NCBI RefSeq assembly: GCF_947496075.1
Contig: NZ_CANMBJ010000002.1
Location: 62,001-126,000 of the forward strand
Reading direction: 5' to 3'
Source: an uncultured Tateyamaria sp.
GTDB lineage: Bacteria; Pseudomonadota; Alphaproteobacteria; Rhodobacterales; Rhodobacteraceae
DNA length: 64,000 nucleotides
This document shows, in pieces, positions 24,784 through 33,187 of the stretch. The position numbers were made by a program, and so were the translations under genes. Below the pieces are notes generated by a model. It had not been told where the DNA came from. It worked only from the letters and a program-made list of their open reading frames with translations, and made no database searches. Positions within the stretch are counted from its first letter, which is position 1; each line of letters opens with the position of its first letter.

Positions 24784-25639
24784 GGCTTGCGGCCCAATCC
24801 CAATACATCTCGCGCGCGCGGCGGGTGACAGGACCGACCTGGTAGGACGTGTCCTCGAACCCCGACACAGGCGTGACTTTCATCATATTGCCAGACAGGA
24901 ACACCTCGTCAGCCTCCTCGAAATCCTCGAAGGTCAGGACTTTTTCGATGACCTCCATCCCATCGGCGCGCATGTTTGACATGTGGCGGGCGCGGGTGAT
25001 GCCGGACAGGAACGTGCCGTTCGGGATAGGGGTAAAGACCGCGCCATCCTTGACCATGAACACGTTGGCAGTGGCGCTTTCGGCCACGTTGCCCATCGCA
25101 TCGGCCACCAGCGCGTTCTGAAATCCACGCTTGCGCACTTCTGCCAGCATACGGGCGTTGTTGGGGTACAGGCATCCAGCCTTGGCGTTGACGACATTGT
25201 CTTCGATCACGGGGCGGCGAAACCGCGTGCGTCCCAACGTAATCGACGTGGATGGATCAGCCATCGGGATCGCTTCGAGGCAGATGGCAAATCCGGTGGC
25301 GTCCGGCTTGGGCACGATGCCTGACGCATCGCCGTCCAAACCCCAGTACATGGGCCGGATGTAAACGGCATCGGACGGATCATAGGCTTTCAACCCCTCA
25401 TGGATCGCCTCCACGATATCCTCGCTTGCCATGGTCGGGGTCAGCATCAACGCCTCAGCGGACCGGTTTATGCGGGCGCAATGCAGATCCAGGTCGGGCG
25501 CACGGCCATCAAACCAGCGTGCGCCGTCAAACACCGTGCTGCCCACCCAACTGCCATGATCTGCGGCGCGCATGACGGCAACGTCTTCATCATGCCATGC
25601 ACCTTCAAAGAATGTGCGGATCTTGGTGCCGGTCGCCAT
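24776..25639 (-). CDS. Class IV aminotransferase, branched-chain amino acid type
   Basis: A 287-residue PLP enzyme of fold type IV. The catalytic Lys lies in VVNAKAGCLYPNN (near residue 150). Downstream is AMGNVAESATANVFMV, then the phosphate-binding SGITRAR. The N-terminal FFEGAWHDEDVAVMRAADHG is typical of the IlvE-like group of roseobacters. It most likely transaminates branched-chain amino acids with 2-oxoglutarate. D-amino acid aminotransferase and aminodeoxychorismate lyase belong to the same fold but have other signatures. It overlaps the HCCA-isomerase-like gene. Confidence 0.88.
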   Translation of the reverse strand: MATGTKIRTFFEGAWHDEDVAVMRAADHGSWVGSTVFDGARWFDGRAPDLDLHCARINRSAEALMLTPTMASEDIVEAIHEGLKAYDPSDAVYIRPMYWGLDGDASGIVPKPDATGFAICLEAIPMADPSTSITLGRTRFRRPVIEDNVVNAKAGCLYPNNARMLAEVRKRGFQNALVADAMGNVAESATANVFMVKDGAVFTPIPNGTFLSGITRARHMSNMRADGMEVIEKVLTFEDFEEADEVFLSGNMMKVTPVSGFEDTSYQVGPVTRRAREMYWDWAASHG

Positions 25640-25698
25640 GTCTGTCCTCCCCTACTGGCCCGCAGGCTAGCAGAGACAGGTCAAGGGTCCAGACCTTT

Positions 25699-25938
25699 TC
25701 ACTTCGGCTCCTTGCGCAACTGATACACACCTTCGGGCAAGTCCAGTGCCGCAGCCAAATCACGCGCCTGTTCCGGGGACAGGGTGATCTTGACCACGCT
25801 GTCGGTGCGCGGGTCATATTGCTCCACCGTGATCACCTCGGCGAACGAGTTGATCACAACATCTTCCTGCAGCGGGGCGGCCCCGTCATCCACCAGCGTG
25901 ACGACGGTGGCGTCGAATTCATGCTCGATTGTAAACAT
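25699..25938 (-). CDS. Small conserved-looking protein of unknown function
   Basis: A 79-residue acidic protein, MFTIEHEFDATVVTLVDDG at the start, with two beta-rich segments and LSPEQARDLAAALDLPEGVY near the end. No family recognised. The ATG at 25938 is chosen because the protein-like composition starts there; an upstream extension to 26016 looks non-coding. It is 60 bp upstream of the aminotransferase gene on the same strand and divergent from the protease gene. Confidence 0.6.
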   Translation of the reverse strand: MFTIEHEFDATVVTLVDDGAAPLQEDVVINSFAEVITVEQYDPRTDSVVKITLSPEQARDLAAALDLPEGVYQLRKEPK

Positions 25939-26058
25939 GGGTTTAAGCGTATGCCATGCGCGCAGAGTTGCAAAGGGGCACACGGCTGCGTGAACAGGGC
26001 TGGAAGCTGCCAACATGCGTGATAGTATCTGCTGCGTTTTCTACGAAAGGACATCGCC

Positions 26059-26784
26059 TTGATCACGCGTCTCTTGGCCGCCCTGACAACACTGGCTTTC
26101 GTGGCCGCCTGCGATGATGTGGTAATCGCGCCAGCGCCCACCGGTGGCCCTGCGCCCGCCACGCAGGGCGTGCCAGATGAATTGGGCTCGCGGCAGCAAT
26201 CCCTTCGTGCCTTTGCCGAGGTAGTGCGCCGTGTCGAACCCGTGGCTGAACGCGAATGCCGTGCCCGGACGCGGGACGTGAACTGCGATTTCAGAATCAT
26301 CGTGGATGATCGGCCAAACGCCCCTTCCAATGCCTTTCAAACGCTTGATGACGATGGCCGCCCGCTGCTGGTGTTCACAGAGCGGCTGATCGACGACGCG
26401 CGGAACGTGGATGAGCTGGCCTTTGTCATGGGCCACGAAGCGGCGCACCACGTGCGCGGCCACATTGCGCGGCAGCAACAGAATGCGGCTGCAGGGGCGG
26501 TCATCTTCGGCGGTTTGGCCACAACGCTGACCGGCGGTGATGCAACTGCAATCGAGTCCGCCCAGCGGATCGGGGCGCAGGTGGGCGCACGGACCTATTC
26601 CAAGGATTTCGAGCTTGAGGCCGACGCGCTGGGCACCGTCATTACGGCCGCCGCGGGCTATAATCCTGTCAACGGAGCCGAGTTCTTCAACCGCATCCCC
26701 GATCCTGGTGACCGATTCCTCGGGACGCACCCGCCCAACGCGCAGCGCATCGAAACCGTGCGCCGTACCGCCGCGGGTCTTTAG
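26059..26784 (+). CDS. M48-family metalloprotease lipoprotein
   Basis: 241 residues: a lipoprotein signal with lipobox FVAAC (Cys about 18), a short Pro/Ala linker, then a peptidase M48 domain with zinc site HEAAHHVRGH (HExxH, near residue 130) and third ligand in FELEADALGT. The C-terminal DRFLGTHPPNAQRIETV is the usual Loi/BepA-type closing motif. It likely acts on outer-membrane or periplasmic proteins. The start is TTG 26059 with AAGGA upstream. No TPR domain follows, unlike BepA, so it resembles the short YcaL/LoiP group. Confidence 0.87.
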   Translation: MITRLLAALTTLAFVAACDDVVIAPAPTGGPAPATQGVPDELGSRQQSLRAFAEVVRRVEPVAERECRARTRDVNCDFRIIVDDRPNAPSNAFQTLDDDGRPLLVFTERLIDDARNVDELAFVMGHEAAHHVRGHIARQQQNAAAGAVIFGGLATTLTGGDATAIESAQRIGAQVGARTYSKDFELEADALGTVITAAAGYNPVNGAEFFNRIPDPGDRFLGTHPPNAQRIETVRRTAAGL

Positions 26785-27062
26785 ACCGGTGCGGATGCAC
26801 CGCGCCGTTTCAATCGGACCAGGATGCCGACAAGAGACATCGCCACCCAGAAGATCTGCAAAAGGGCCGAGGCCAGATTGAAACTGGCCATCAGCCCCAG
26901 CAACACGCAGCTTGCGGCAACGAGGTTGATGCAGAAGTAAGCCAGACAATCGCTGCTTAGGCAGCGGGTGGTCAAAAGGCTGTAATTCGTCACATAAAGG
27001 GCAAAGCCCAGAATGCCGATCAGCTCATAAATGGGCATCGGCGGCAGTATTGAAAACGTCAT
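26781..27062 (-). CDS. CBU_0592-like small membrane protein
   Basis: 93 residues with three to four hydrophobic helices: YELIGILGFALYVTNYSLL, CLAYFCINLVAASCVLLGLM and ALLQIFWVAMSLVGILVRL. The pattern matches the CBU_0592-type small membrane protein family (about 80 residues, unknown function). The 3' end overlaps the convergent protease gene by 4 bp. Confidence 0.65.
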   Translation of the reverse strand: MTFSILPPMPIYELIGILGFALYVTNYSLLTTRCLSSDCLAYFCINLVAASCVLLGLMASFNLASALLQIFWVAMSLVGILVRLKRRGASAPV

Positions 27063-27118
27063 GGGAAAATCCCCGGTTTGAAATTGTCTTTAATCAATCA
27101 ATGCAGCGGGGATAGCAC

Positions 27119-27505
27119 ATGCGGGCCCGTCTGTCGGGTCTGGGAAACCCGACCTTGAAGCAGCTTGGGCACATCCTGACTGACCGCGGCTCGAAATACG
27201 CCGTGTCCGGCTGTCCCGTCATATCGCGGGCCGACATTGACGCTGCACTAAAAGACCTCAAACGCGACCGGGCCTATGCCAAGGCCACCCATAATACGTG
27301 GGGTGCCGCACTTTCCGATGGTGGCCCGATCAAGGGCGACGATGGTGAGGCGGGCGCGGGTATGGTGATCCTGCGCATGCTCGAACGCGAGGGGCTAACC
27401 GATCACTTGGTCGTCGTCACCCGCTGGTATGGCGGCAAACATCTGGGCGGTGACCGCTTCCGCCATGTGCAAAGCTGCGCGCGCGCCTATCTCGACCAGC
27501 TTTGA
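27119..27505 (+). CDS. YigZ/IMPACT (UPF0029) family protein, short form
   Basis: A 128-residue protein with the YigZ/IMPACT core: KYAVSGCPVISRAD, DLKRDRAYAKATHNTWG (the conserved AxHxxxA-like part), DDGEAGAGMVILRML and VVVTRWYGGKHLGGDRFRHV. The family fold is a ribosomal-protein-S5-like domain. It lacks the C-terminal DUF1949 domain of E. coli YigZ (about 200 residues), so this is the single-domain form. Function is uncertain; IMPACT regulates Gcn2 in eukaryotes. Confidence 0.82.
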   Translation: MRARLSGLGNPTLKQLGHILTDRGSKYAVSGCPVISRADIDAALKDLKRDRAYAKATHNTWGAALSDGGPIKGDDGEAGAGMVILRMLEREGLTDHLVVVTRWYGGKHLGGDRFRHVQSCARAYLDQL

Positions 27506-27579
27506 TCTAGATCAAGGACCTTCCGCACCGCGCCCGCCAGGCTGGGTCCATCCAAGGATTTCGTCGAAAGGGACGCCCG

Positions 27580-27840
27580 ATGACTGACGCCCGATTGAAG
27601 ACCCACGCCGATTTGGTCGACCGTATGGCCACCGCCCGCGGTGTCGACCTGCAAGAGGCCGCCCTGCGCGCGCATCTCACACCCTCCGACATCTCGGATC
27701 TCGTGCTGAACTGTGTGGGCTGCACCAAGCCCGATGTCTGCGCCCAATGGCTCGAAGCGCAGCCCGGCCGAGTATCTGAAACGCCGGACTTCTGCCGCAA
27801 CGCCGAAGCATTTGGCGAACTGGCCCGCCGCTCAGACTGA
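27580..27840 (+). CDS. DUF6455-family small protein
   Basis: An 86-residue protein with the pattern CVGCTKPDVCAQWL plus the closing DFCRNAEAF. Three to four cysteines suggest a small metal or redox site. The family is widespread in Rhodobacteraceae; function is unknown. Its end overlaps the convergent hemolysin III-like gene by 9 bp. Confidence 0.72.
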   Translation: MTDARLKTHADLVDRMATARGVDLQEAALRAHLTPSDISDLVLNCVGCTKPDVCAQWLEAQPGRVSETPDFCRNAEAFGELARRSD

Positions 27841-28464
27841 CACGCCGAGGGCCACAGCCCCAAAGAAACAGGCGGATGCTGCCAGCACGAAGCTGTGCCA
27901 GATCGCGTTCTGAAAGCGCAGCGACTTCTGCGCGTAAAACACCGTGCCCAGCGAATACAGACCGCCGCCCGCCACGATCAACGCGGTCGAGGCCCCGGGC
28001 AGGTTCTGCCACATCGGCCAGATCAACAGCACGCTCGCCCAGCCCATCGCCAGATACAGCGCCAGCGACCCGCGCGCATCCGTGGCCCAGAAGCTCAGCT
28101 TGGCCACGGCCCCCAGCAGGGCCACCATCCAGACAGCGGCTAGCACCACATAAGCAAAGGCTGACCCGATCAGGACAACCAGTGGCGTGTAAGTGCCCGC
28201 AATCTTGAGGTAAATAGCGGCATGATCGACCCGGTGAAACACCGGACGCGACCGCTCCCACGGCAGCAGATGATAGGCCGCAGAGGCCACAAGGGCAAAG
28301 ACCGCAAGGCCGGTATAGAGGCTGGTCGCAGCAATCTGTGCCGCCCCTTGGGTCTGCACAACATGAACCAACAGCATTGCACTTGCTGTGATCCCGGCTG
28401 TCAGACCAAGAACATGAACAGAAGCATCGGCAAGGGTTTCACGAACAGAATTTGGGTATGGCAT
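27832..28464 (-). CDS. Hemolysin III family (YqfA-like/PAQR) membrane protein
   Basis: 210 residues with seven predicted helices. Family signatures: SVHVLGLTAGITASAMLL in helix 1, SAAYHLLPWERSRPVF with its conserved Ser/His, RVDHAAIYLKIAGTYTPL and AIWHSFVLAASACFF at the end. The Ser, Asp and His residues form the metal site in PAQR-type proteins. Activity in bacteria is unsettled; the haemolysin name is historical. ATG 28464 is chosen; a TTG-type extension upstream is not supported. Confidence 0.88.
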   Translation of the reverse strand: MPYPNSVRETLADASVHVLGLTAGITASAMLLVHVVQTQGAAQIAATSLYTGLAVFALVASAAYHLLPWERSRPVFHRVDHAAIYLKIAGTYTPLVVLIGSAFAYVVLAAVWMVALLGAVAKLSFWATDARGSLALYLAMGWASVLLIWPMWQNLPGASTALIVAGGGLYSLGTVFYAQKSLRFQNAIWHSFVLAASACFFGAVALGVSV

Positions 28465-28510
28465 TGCGGCAACCTGACCTGTGAGATGCGCGTAGTCTAG
28501 GCACAAACCC

Positions 28511-28894
28511 TCACGATTCAGTTGACGTTGCTGCCGCCTGACGCCGCAGGTGCCACTGGTAGATCAGCGGCGCCAACACATGGTCATATGCTTTGGACGC
28601 CAGCCAATGGAGACCGGGCAGCGACACGATCCGTGCCAACCAGCGATAACGCGGCATGTCCTGCCACAGCACGATGAAGGCCGGGATGCCCGAATACATC
28701 TGACCACCCCGCAACACGTACAGACGGCGCGCCGCCTTGTCCCGGCTCAGCCCCCAATCCGTCATATCGATGCAATTCAGATCTTCAAAGCGGATGGGCA
28801 GGGCACGGCCCTCACTATACTTGGCATAGTGGTCAATCTCGAAACTGCAGACAGGGCAATCTGCGTTATAAAGCACCCGGGTATCTTCAGTCAT
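28511..28894 (-). CDS. DCC-family thiol-disulfide oxidoreductase-like protein (DUF393)
   Basis: 127 residues. The CxxC motif lies in the hallmark YNADCPVCSFEIDHY (the DxxCPxC pattern), followed by AARRLYVLRGGQMYSGIPAF and LPGLHWLASKAYDHVLAP. The fold is thioredoxin-like but the redox role is not demonstrated. ATG 28894 is the natural start. It lies 51 bp from the upstream gene. Confidence 0.83.
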   Translation of the reverse strand: MTEDTRVLYNADCPVCSFEIDHYAKYSEGRALPIRFEDLNCIDMTDWGLSRDKAARRLYVLRGGQMYSGIPAFIVLWQDMPRYRWLARIVSLPGLHWLASKAYDHVLAPLIYQWHLRRQAAATSTES

Positions 28895-28945
28895 GATGCA
28901 AATATAGAGCCGCACAAACGCGGCTCTACAGACAAAGCGCCGCAC

Positions 28946-29293
28946 TTACCGCGGTTTGTTCCCGTCAATCCAGCGCGACATCATCACCTTGTCCTTGAAA
29001 CACTCCGCCGGGATCTGGCGACGTTTCAGACGGGCGATGCGTTCGGCAAACTGCACCTGCTTTGCACTGGGATAAGCTGAAAAACGGCCCTCTTGGGCTT
29101 TGGGCTTGGCCTGATCGATCCACGCCGACAAACTCGCCCGGTCAAGGAAGAGTGCCGCAGGCAAGGGGCGGCCCGTCTTTGCAGCCAGCGTCCGGGCATA
29201 GGCAATCTGCTTTTCCGTTGCAGGCTGCGCGTCAAGAGGCAGGGCTGTCTGCACCGGCTCGAACAGGCCGGGAAGGGTAGGATGGATCGACAT
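28946..29293 (-). CDS. Small protein with two copies of a helical repeat
   Basis: 115 residues. Two clear copies of one motif are seen: TEKQIAYARTLAAKTGRPLP...LSAWID and SAKQVQFAERIARLKRRQIP...MSRWID, each about 38 residues and ending in Lys-Pro. Each copy forms a KQ(I/V)xxA(R/E) helix and a closing W-I-D. Similar single copies occur in DUF3072-like proteins, though this link is uncertain. It may be nucleic-acid binding (many Lys/Arg; inference). The start ATG 29293 is preceded by AAGGAG at good spacing. Confidence 0.65.
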   Translation of the reverse strand: MSIHPTLPGLFEPVQTALPLDAQPATEKQIAYARTLAAKTGRPLPAALFLDRASLSAWIDQAKPKAQEGRFSAYPSAKQVQFAERIARLKRRQIPAECFKDKVMMSRWIDGNKPR

Positions 29294-29415
29294 ATCTGTT
29301 CTCCTTGCTTTCGCCAGGGTGGAGAACAAATATAGAACATCTTAACCAAAACGCAAGGTTTGTGGGAAAACCGGTCAAATGTGTTGGATATGGACAGGCC
29401 AGAACGGGCCGTTGT

Positions 29416-30795
29416 TCAGCCCGCTGTCACCAGCTTTCCCCACAGATCGTAGTCGCCAGCCTCGTCCACCTCAACGGTGACGATATCGCCGGGGGTCAAA
29501 TCCTCGAACCCCTCGTCGATGAACAGATTGCCATCGATCTCGGGCGCATCTGCTTTGGTCCGGCAGGTGGCGGCCTCGTCGTCCACCTCGTCCACGATCA
29601 CGTCCATGCGCTGACCCACCTTGGCGGCCAGCTTGGCTTCGGAAATGGCCGCGGCCTTTTCCATGAACCGCTCCCAGCGCTCCTGCTTTAGCTCGGGCGC
29701 CACGTGATCGGGCAGGGCGTTCGATCGCGCGCCTTCCACGTTTTCGTACTGAAAGCATCCCACGCGATCCAGTTGCGCCTCGTCCATCCAGTCCAGCAGG
29801 GTCTGGAATTCTTCTTCCGTCTCACCAGGGTAGCCGACGATAAAGGTCGAGCGCAGGGTGATCTCCGGGCAGATCGACCGCCATTCGGCGATCCGGTCCA
29901 GCGTCCGCTCGGCGGCGGCAGGGCGTGCCATTCGGCGCAGCGTATCGGTGTGGGCATGCTGGAACGGAATGTCGAGATAGGGCAGCACCAGCCCCTCCGC
30001 CATCAGCGGGATCAACTCGCGCACATGGGGGTAGGGATAGACATAGTGCAACCGTACCCACGCGCCCAGTGATCCCAGATCGCGGGCCAGATCAGTGATA
30101 TGCGCGCGGTGTCCCTTATCCTCGGCATGTTTGATATCGACGCCATAGGCCGACGTGTCCTGAGAGATGACCAGCAGTTCCTTCACCCCGGCCTCGACCA
30201 GCTTTTCGGCCTCGCGGACGACGGCATGAGCCGGGCGGGACGCAAGGCGGCCACGCATGTCCGGGATGATGCAGAACTTGCACTTGTGGTTACAGCCCTC
30301 TGAAATCTTGAGGTAACTGAAATGGCGCGGGGTCAAGCTGACGCCGCGCGCGGGCAGCAGATCGACAAACGGGTCCGGGTCTGGCGGCACCGCGGCGTGC
30401 ACGGCATCCAGCACCTGCTCGTATTGATGCGGCCCGGTCACGGCCAGCACCTTGGGATGTGCGCCGGTGATGTACTCAGGTTCCGCGCCCAGGCAGCCGG
30501 TGACGATCACGCGCCCGTTCTCGTCCAGCGCCTCGCCAATGGCATCAAGGCTTTCGGCCTTGGCACTGTCCAGAAAACCGCAGGTGTTCACGATCACCGC
30601 ATCCGCGCCGGAATAGTCGGGCGATATGCCGTAGCCCTCGGCCCGCAGCCGGGTCAGGATGCGTTCACTGTCGACCAGCGCCTTGGGACAGCCCAGACTG
30701 ACCATCCCGATTGTGGGCTGGCCGGGGCGGCGTGTGCCGTCCAGCGTGGCTTTGGGGGCAATATCGGGGCGCAGATCAGGCGGGTTTGTGCTCAT
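29416..30795 (-). CDS. rimO: Ribosomal protein S12 methylthiotransferase RimO (radical SAM)
   Basis: 459 residues in three domains. The N-terminal UPF0004 domain has [15 protein letters not shown] and [10 protein letters not shown], supplying cluster cysteines. The radical SAM domain has the CxxxCxxC motif in [18 protein letters not shown]. The C-terminal TRAM domain ends around ...[15 protein letters not shown]. It methylthiolates the Asp near the decoding loop of S12 (Asp88 in E. coli), using two [4Fe-4S] clusters. ATG 30795 with GAGG 6 bp before is chosen. RimO needs Fe-S carriers such as the NfuA encoded 6 kb away. Confidence 0.95.
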   Translation of the reverse strand: MSTNPPDLRPDIAPKATLDGTRRPGQPTIGMVSLGCPKALVDSERILTRLRAEGYGISPDYSGADAVIVNTCGFLDSAKAESLDAIGEALDENGRVIVTGCLGAEPEYITGAHPKVLAVTGPHQYEQVLDAVHAAVPPDPDPFVDLLPARGVSLTPRHFSYLKISEGCNHKCKFCIIPDMRGRLASRPAHAVVREAEKLVEAGVKELLVISQDTSAYGVDIKHAEDKGHRAHITDLARDLGSLGAWVRLHYVYPYPHVRELIPLMAEGLVLPYLDIPFQHAHTDTLRRMARPAAAERTLDRIAEWRSICPEITLRSTFIVGYPGETEEEFQTLLDWMDEAQLDRVGCFQYENVEGARSNALPDHVAPELKQERWERFMEKAAAISEAKLAAKVGQRMDVIVDEVDDEAATCRTKADAPEIDGNLFIDEGFEDLTPGDIVTVEVDEAGDYDLWGKLVTAG

Positions 30796-30898
30796 GATTT
30801 GCCTCATATGTGATGTGGTGGCCCGGGAAAAGGGTTGGGTGCTATGCGTGCGCTGCGTTACGCTGGTCCCAACACGTCATCAGAACGGAGCAGTTGTC

Positions 30899-32860
30899 AT
30901 GAAATGGATTTTGCGCCTGATCGGGTTTGTCCTGGTTCTTGTGCTTGTGGCCGTGGTGTCCTTGTTCTTCCTGCCTGCCGACCGCATCGGCGTCATCGCC
31001 GCTGACCAGATCCGCAAGGCAACAGGTCGTGACGTGACCATCACCGGGGTGTCGATGACACTGTGGCCGGTGTTGGGTGTGCGGGCAGATGGGCTTGAGG
31101 TTGGCAATGCCGACTGGTCCGAACAGGGGCCCATGCTCACGGCTGAGAATGCTGCGATTGGCGTGGACCTCATGGCCTATATCCGCGACCGCGAAATCCG
31201 CATCACCAATATCGAGGCAACACGCCCCACCATCCGGCTTGAAAGCCGTGCTGACGGGCGGGCAAGCTGGGTCTTCACCGATGCAAGCGGAGAGGCGCAG
31301 ATCGAAACCGAGACGGCACCCACCCGCGACGCGCAGCCTTTGTCGATCCAGAAGCTGCAGATCACAGACGCGACGCTTGTCTATGCTGCGGAAGGGTCAG
31401 ATACACTTTCATATTCAGGTGTGGATCTGTTTCTTGACTGGCCCGAGCGTCTGGGCCCGGCCACGATCGATGCGACCCTGCGCCCCTCGGGGACACCGGT
31501 TGAGGTAGATGCCACCATTGGCGGGTTCGCGGGCTTCATCGCGGGACAGGTGCAACCCGTCAAGGCATCCATCGAAGCAGGCGGGGGGCTATTGACACTG
31601 GACGGACGCGCCAGCACTGCCGGAGAAGTTGCGGGCACGCTTGGTTTGAACCTGCCGGATACCGATACGTTTATGGCCGCCTTGGGCCTGCCGCGCCCTG
31701 GTCTGCCAGCAAAACTGGGGGAGTCGGTCGAGATGTCGACGCAGCTCACCCTCACCGCCGACCGACGCCTGTCCCTGCGCGATCTTCGGGCAGACCTCAT
31801 GGGCAACATGCTGACTGGCGCGGCTGATATCAGCCTGAACGGCACACCGACAATCAACGCCCAGCTGAATGCCGGTGCGCTGGACCTGAGCAGTGCAACC
31901 GGCGGGGCCAGTGAGGGTGGTAGTGGCGGCTCCTCCTCTTCGGAGACTGAGGTTGGCACCGGCTGGCCCACGGATCCGATCGATGCCAGCGGGCTGGCGG
32001 GGTTCAATGGTGAGATCGCATTGGCCGCCTCTTCCATCGACCTTGGCCAATTCAAACTGGGGCCGACGCGCACCCTTTTGCGCAACGATAACAGTCGCAT
32101 GGTGTTCGAGCTGCGAGAGGTCGCCGCCTATAACGGCACCTTGGTGGGCGAATTCGTGGTCAACAACCGCTCAGGCCTGAGCGTGGGCGGCAACCTGACC
32201 GCGCGGGGCCTTGGCCTGCAACCCTTCCTGCGGGATGCCGCGGACCTTGAGATGTTGACCGGCAAAGCCAATGCGCAGGTGAAATTTCTTGGCGTCGGCT
32301 CCAACGTGGACGCGATCATGAAGTCCCTTTCGGGCAATGGGTCATTCAATGTCGCGGGCGGTACAATCGAAGGGCTGGACCTTGATGGTCTTCTGAAATT
32401 TGGTCGTGGCAACGGCCGTACAACCGTGTTCGAAGATATGAGCGCAAGCTTCCGAATGGAGGGCGGCAACCTTCTGAACGATGACCTTCTTGTCGTGCTG
32501 CGCAGCTTCGAGGCGCGGGGTGCGGGCCGGGTTGGACTGGGCCAGCAGGACATCGACTATCTGTTCACACCCACGGCACTCAAGGGCGATGACGGCCCGG
32601 ATCTGGCGATCCCGGTGCGCATTCGGGGGCCTTGGGCTGATCCCAGTATTCTGCCCGATCTGGACTCGGCCATTGACCTGAAGCTGGACGAAAAACTCGA
32701 GGCCGAGAAAGCCAAGATCGAAGCCAGGGCCAAGGACAAGGTCCGCGAGAAAGTGACCAGGGAATTGGGCGTCACGGATGAAGGTCAGGACCTGGAAGAT
32801 GCCACAAAGAAAAAGTTGGAAGACGAGGTTAAGAAAGGACTTCGGAGCCTGTTTGACTGA
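30899..32860 (+). CDS. AsmA-family protein
   Basis: A 653-residue exported protein. An N-terminal membrane anchor (MKWILRLIGFVLVLVLVAVV) precedes the AsmA opening VIAADQIRKATGRDVTITG and a long repetitive beta-structure. A Ser/Gly-rich linker (GGSGGSSSSE) lies near residue 345. The AsmA C-terminal part has SGNGSFNVAGGTIEGLDLDG. A charged helix rich in Glu and Lys ends the protein. AsmA-like proteins bridge inner and outer membranes and affect lipid transport. The frame is open upstream of ATG 30899, but GGAG at 8 bp and the signal-like start fix it. It is divergent from rimO. Confidence 0.86.
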   Translation: MKWILRLIGFVLVLVLVAVVSLFFLPADRIGVIAADQIRKATGRDVTITGVSMTLWPVLGVRADGLEVGNADWSEQGPMLTAENAAIGVDLMAYIRDREIRITNIEATRPTIRLESRADGRASWVFTDASGEAQIETETAPTRDAQPLSIQKLQITDATLVYAAEGSDTLSYSGVDLFLDWPERLGPATIDATLRPSGTPVEVDATIGGFAGFIAGQVQPVKASIEAGGGLLTLDGRASTAGEVAGTLGLNLPDTDTFMAALGLPRPGLPAKLGESVEMSTQLTLTADRRLSLRDLRADLMGNMLTGAADISLNGTPTINAQLNAGALDLSSATGGASEGGSGGSSSSETEVGTGWPTDPIDASGLAGFNGEIALAASSIDLGQFKLGPTRTLLRNDNSRMVFELREVAAYNGTLVGEFVVNNRSGLSVGGNLTARGLGLQPFLRDAADLEMLTGKANAQVKFLGVGSNVDAIMKSLSGNGSFNVAGGTIEGLDLDGLLKFGRGNGRTTVFEDMSASFRMEGGNLLNDDLLVVLRSFEARGAGRVGLGQQDIDYLFTPTALKGDDGPDLAIPVRIRGPWADPSILPDLDSAIDLKLDEKLEAEKAKIEARAKDKVREKVTRELGVTDEGQDLEDATKKKLEDEVKKGLRSLFD

Positions 32861-32862
32861 TG

Positions 32863-32878
32863 TGTCCCCGCGGGGACA
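32863..32878. repeat. 16-bp perfect palindrome just after the AsmA-family gene
   Basis: TGTCCCC-GC-GGGGACA, two bases after the TGA of the AsmA gene. A close relative, TGTCCCC-AC-GGGGACA (imperfect centre), occurs at 62838-62853 inside the glycerol ATPase gene. As a hairpin it has no T-run. It could be a protein-binding site or a minimal terminator. Confidence 0.45.
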
Positions 32879-33187
32879 GCCTGTTCGGCGGTGTCACGGA
32901 ATCTTGGTGGTTTTCTGAATTTGTAATGGCAGCAGGGACTTGGCCCTGCGCACGGTCGGTTTGGGCCAATTTAACCAGATTTTCGGCAAGCTGCCCACGA
33001 AGGCGGGCGGCAGTTTGGTGCGGGTACGAGACGGGCAAATGACGGCGTGAGGTTGTGCTGGTTTCCCGGCGTTTTGAAGACCAATCTGACCCGCGCAAGG
33101 TTGCGATGCGGCGGATATTGGTCTGGTCCATCGTTGCTGATCCACCTTGGAATTCTGAAAGGGCACCGGCGGTGGCGCGTTTCCAAT
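32879..33187. other. Gap between the AsmA gene and pobA, nothing recognised
   Basis: About 310 bp between two convergent genes. Short open frames exist on both strands, but their composition (many Ser, Arg, Pro, Trp) and lack of Shine-Dalgarno sites look non-coding. No terminator with a T-run was seen. It may be old, decayed coding sequence, since it lacks features expected of a simple convergent gap. Confidence 0.4.

Noticed and set aside
30659-30898. Extension of the AsmA gene upstream
   Set aside because: It would overlap rimO, and a good signal-type start with GGAG lies at 30899.
32894-33166. Possible minus-strand small protein in the AsmA-pobA gap
   Set aside because: Composition is Ser/Pro/Lys-rich without a start signal; not called.
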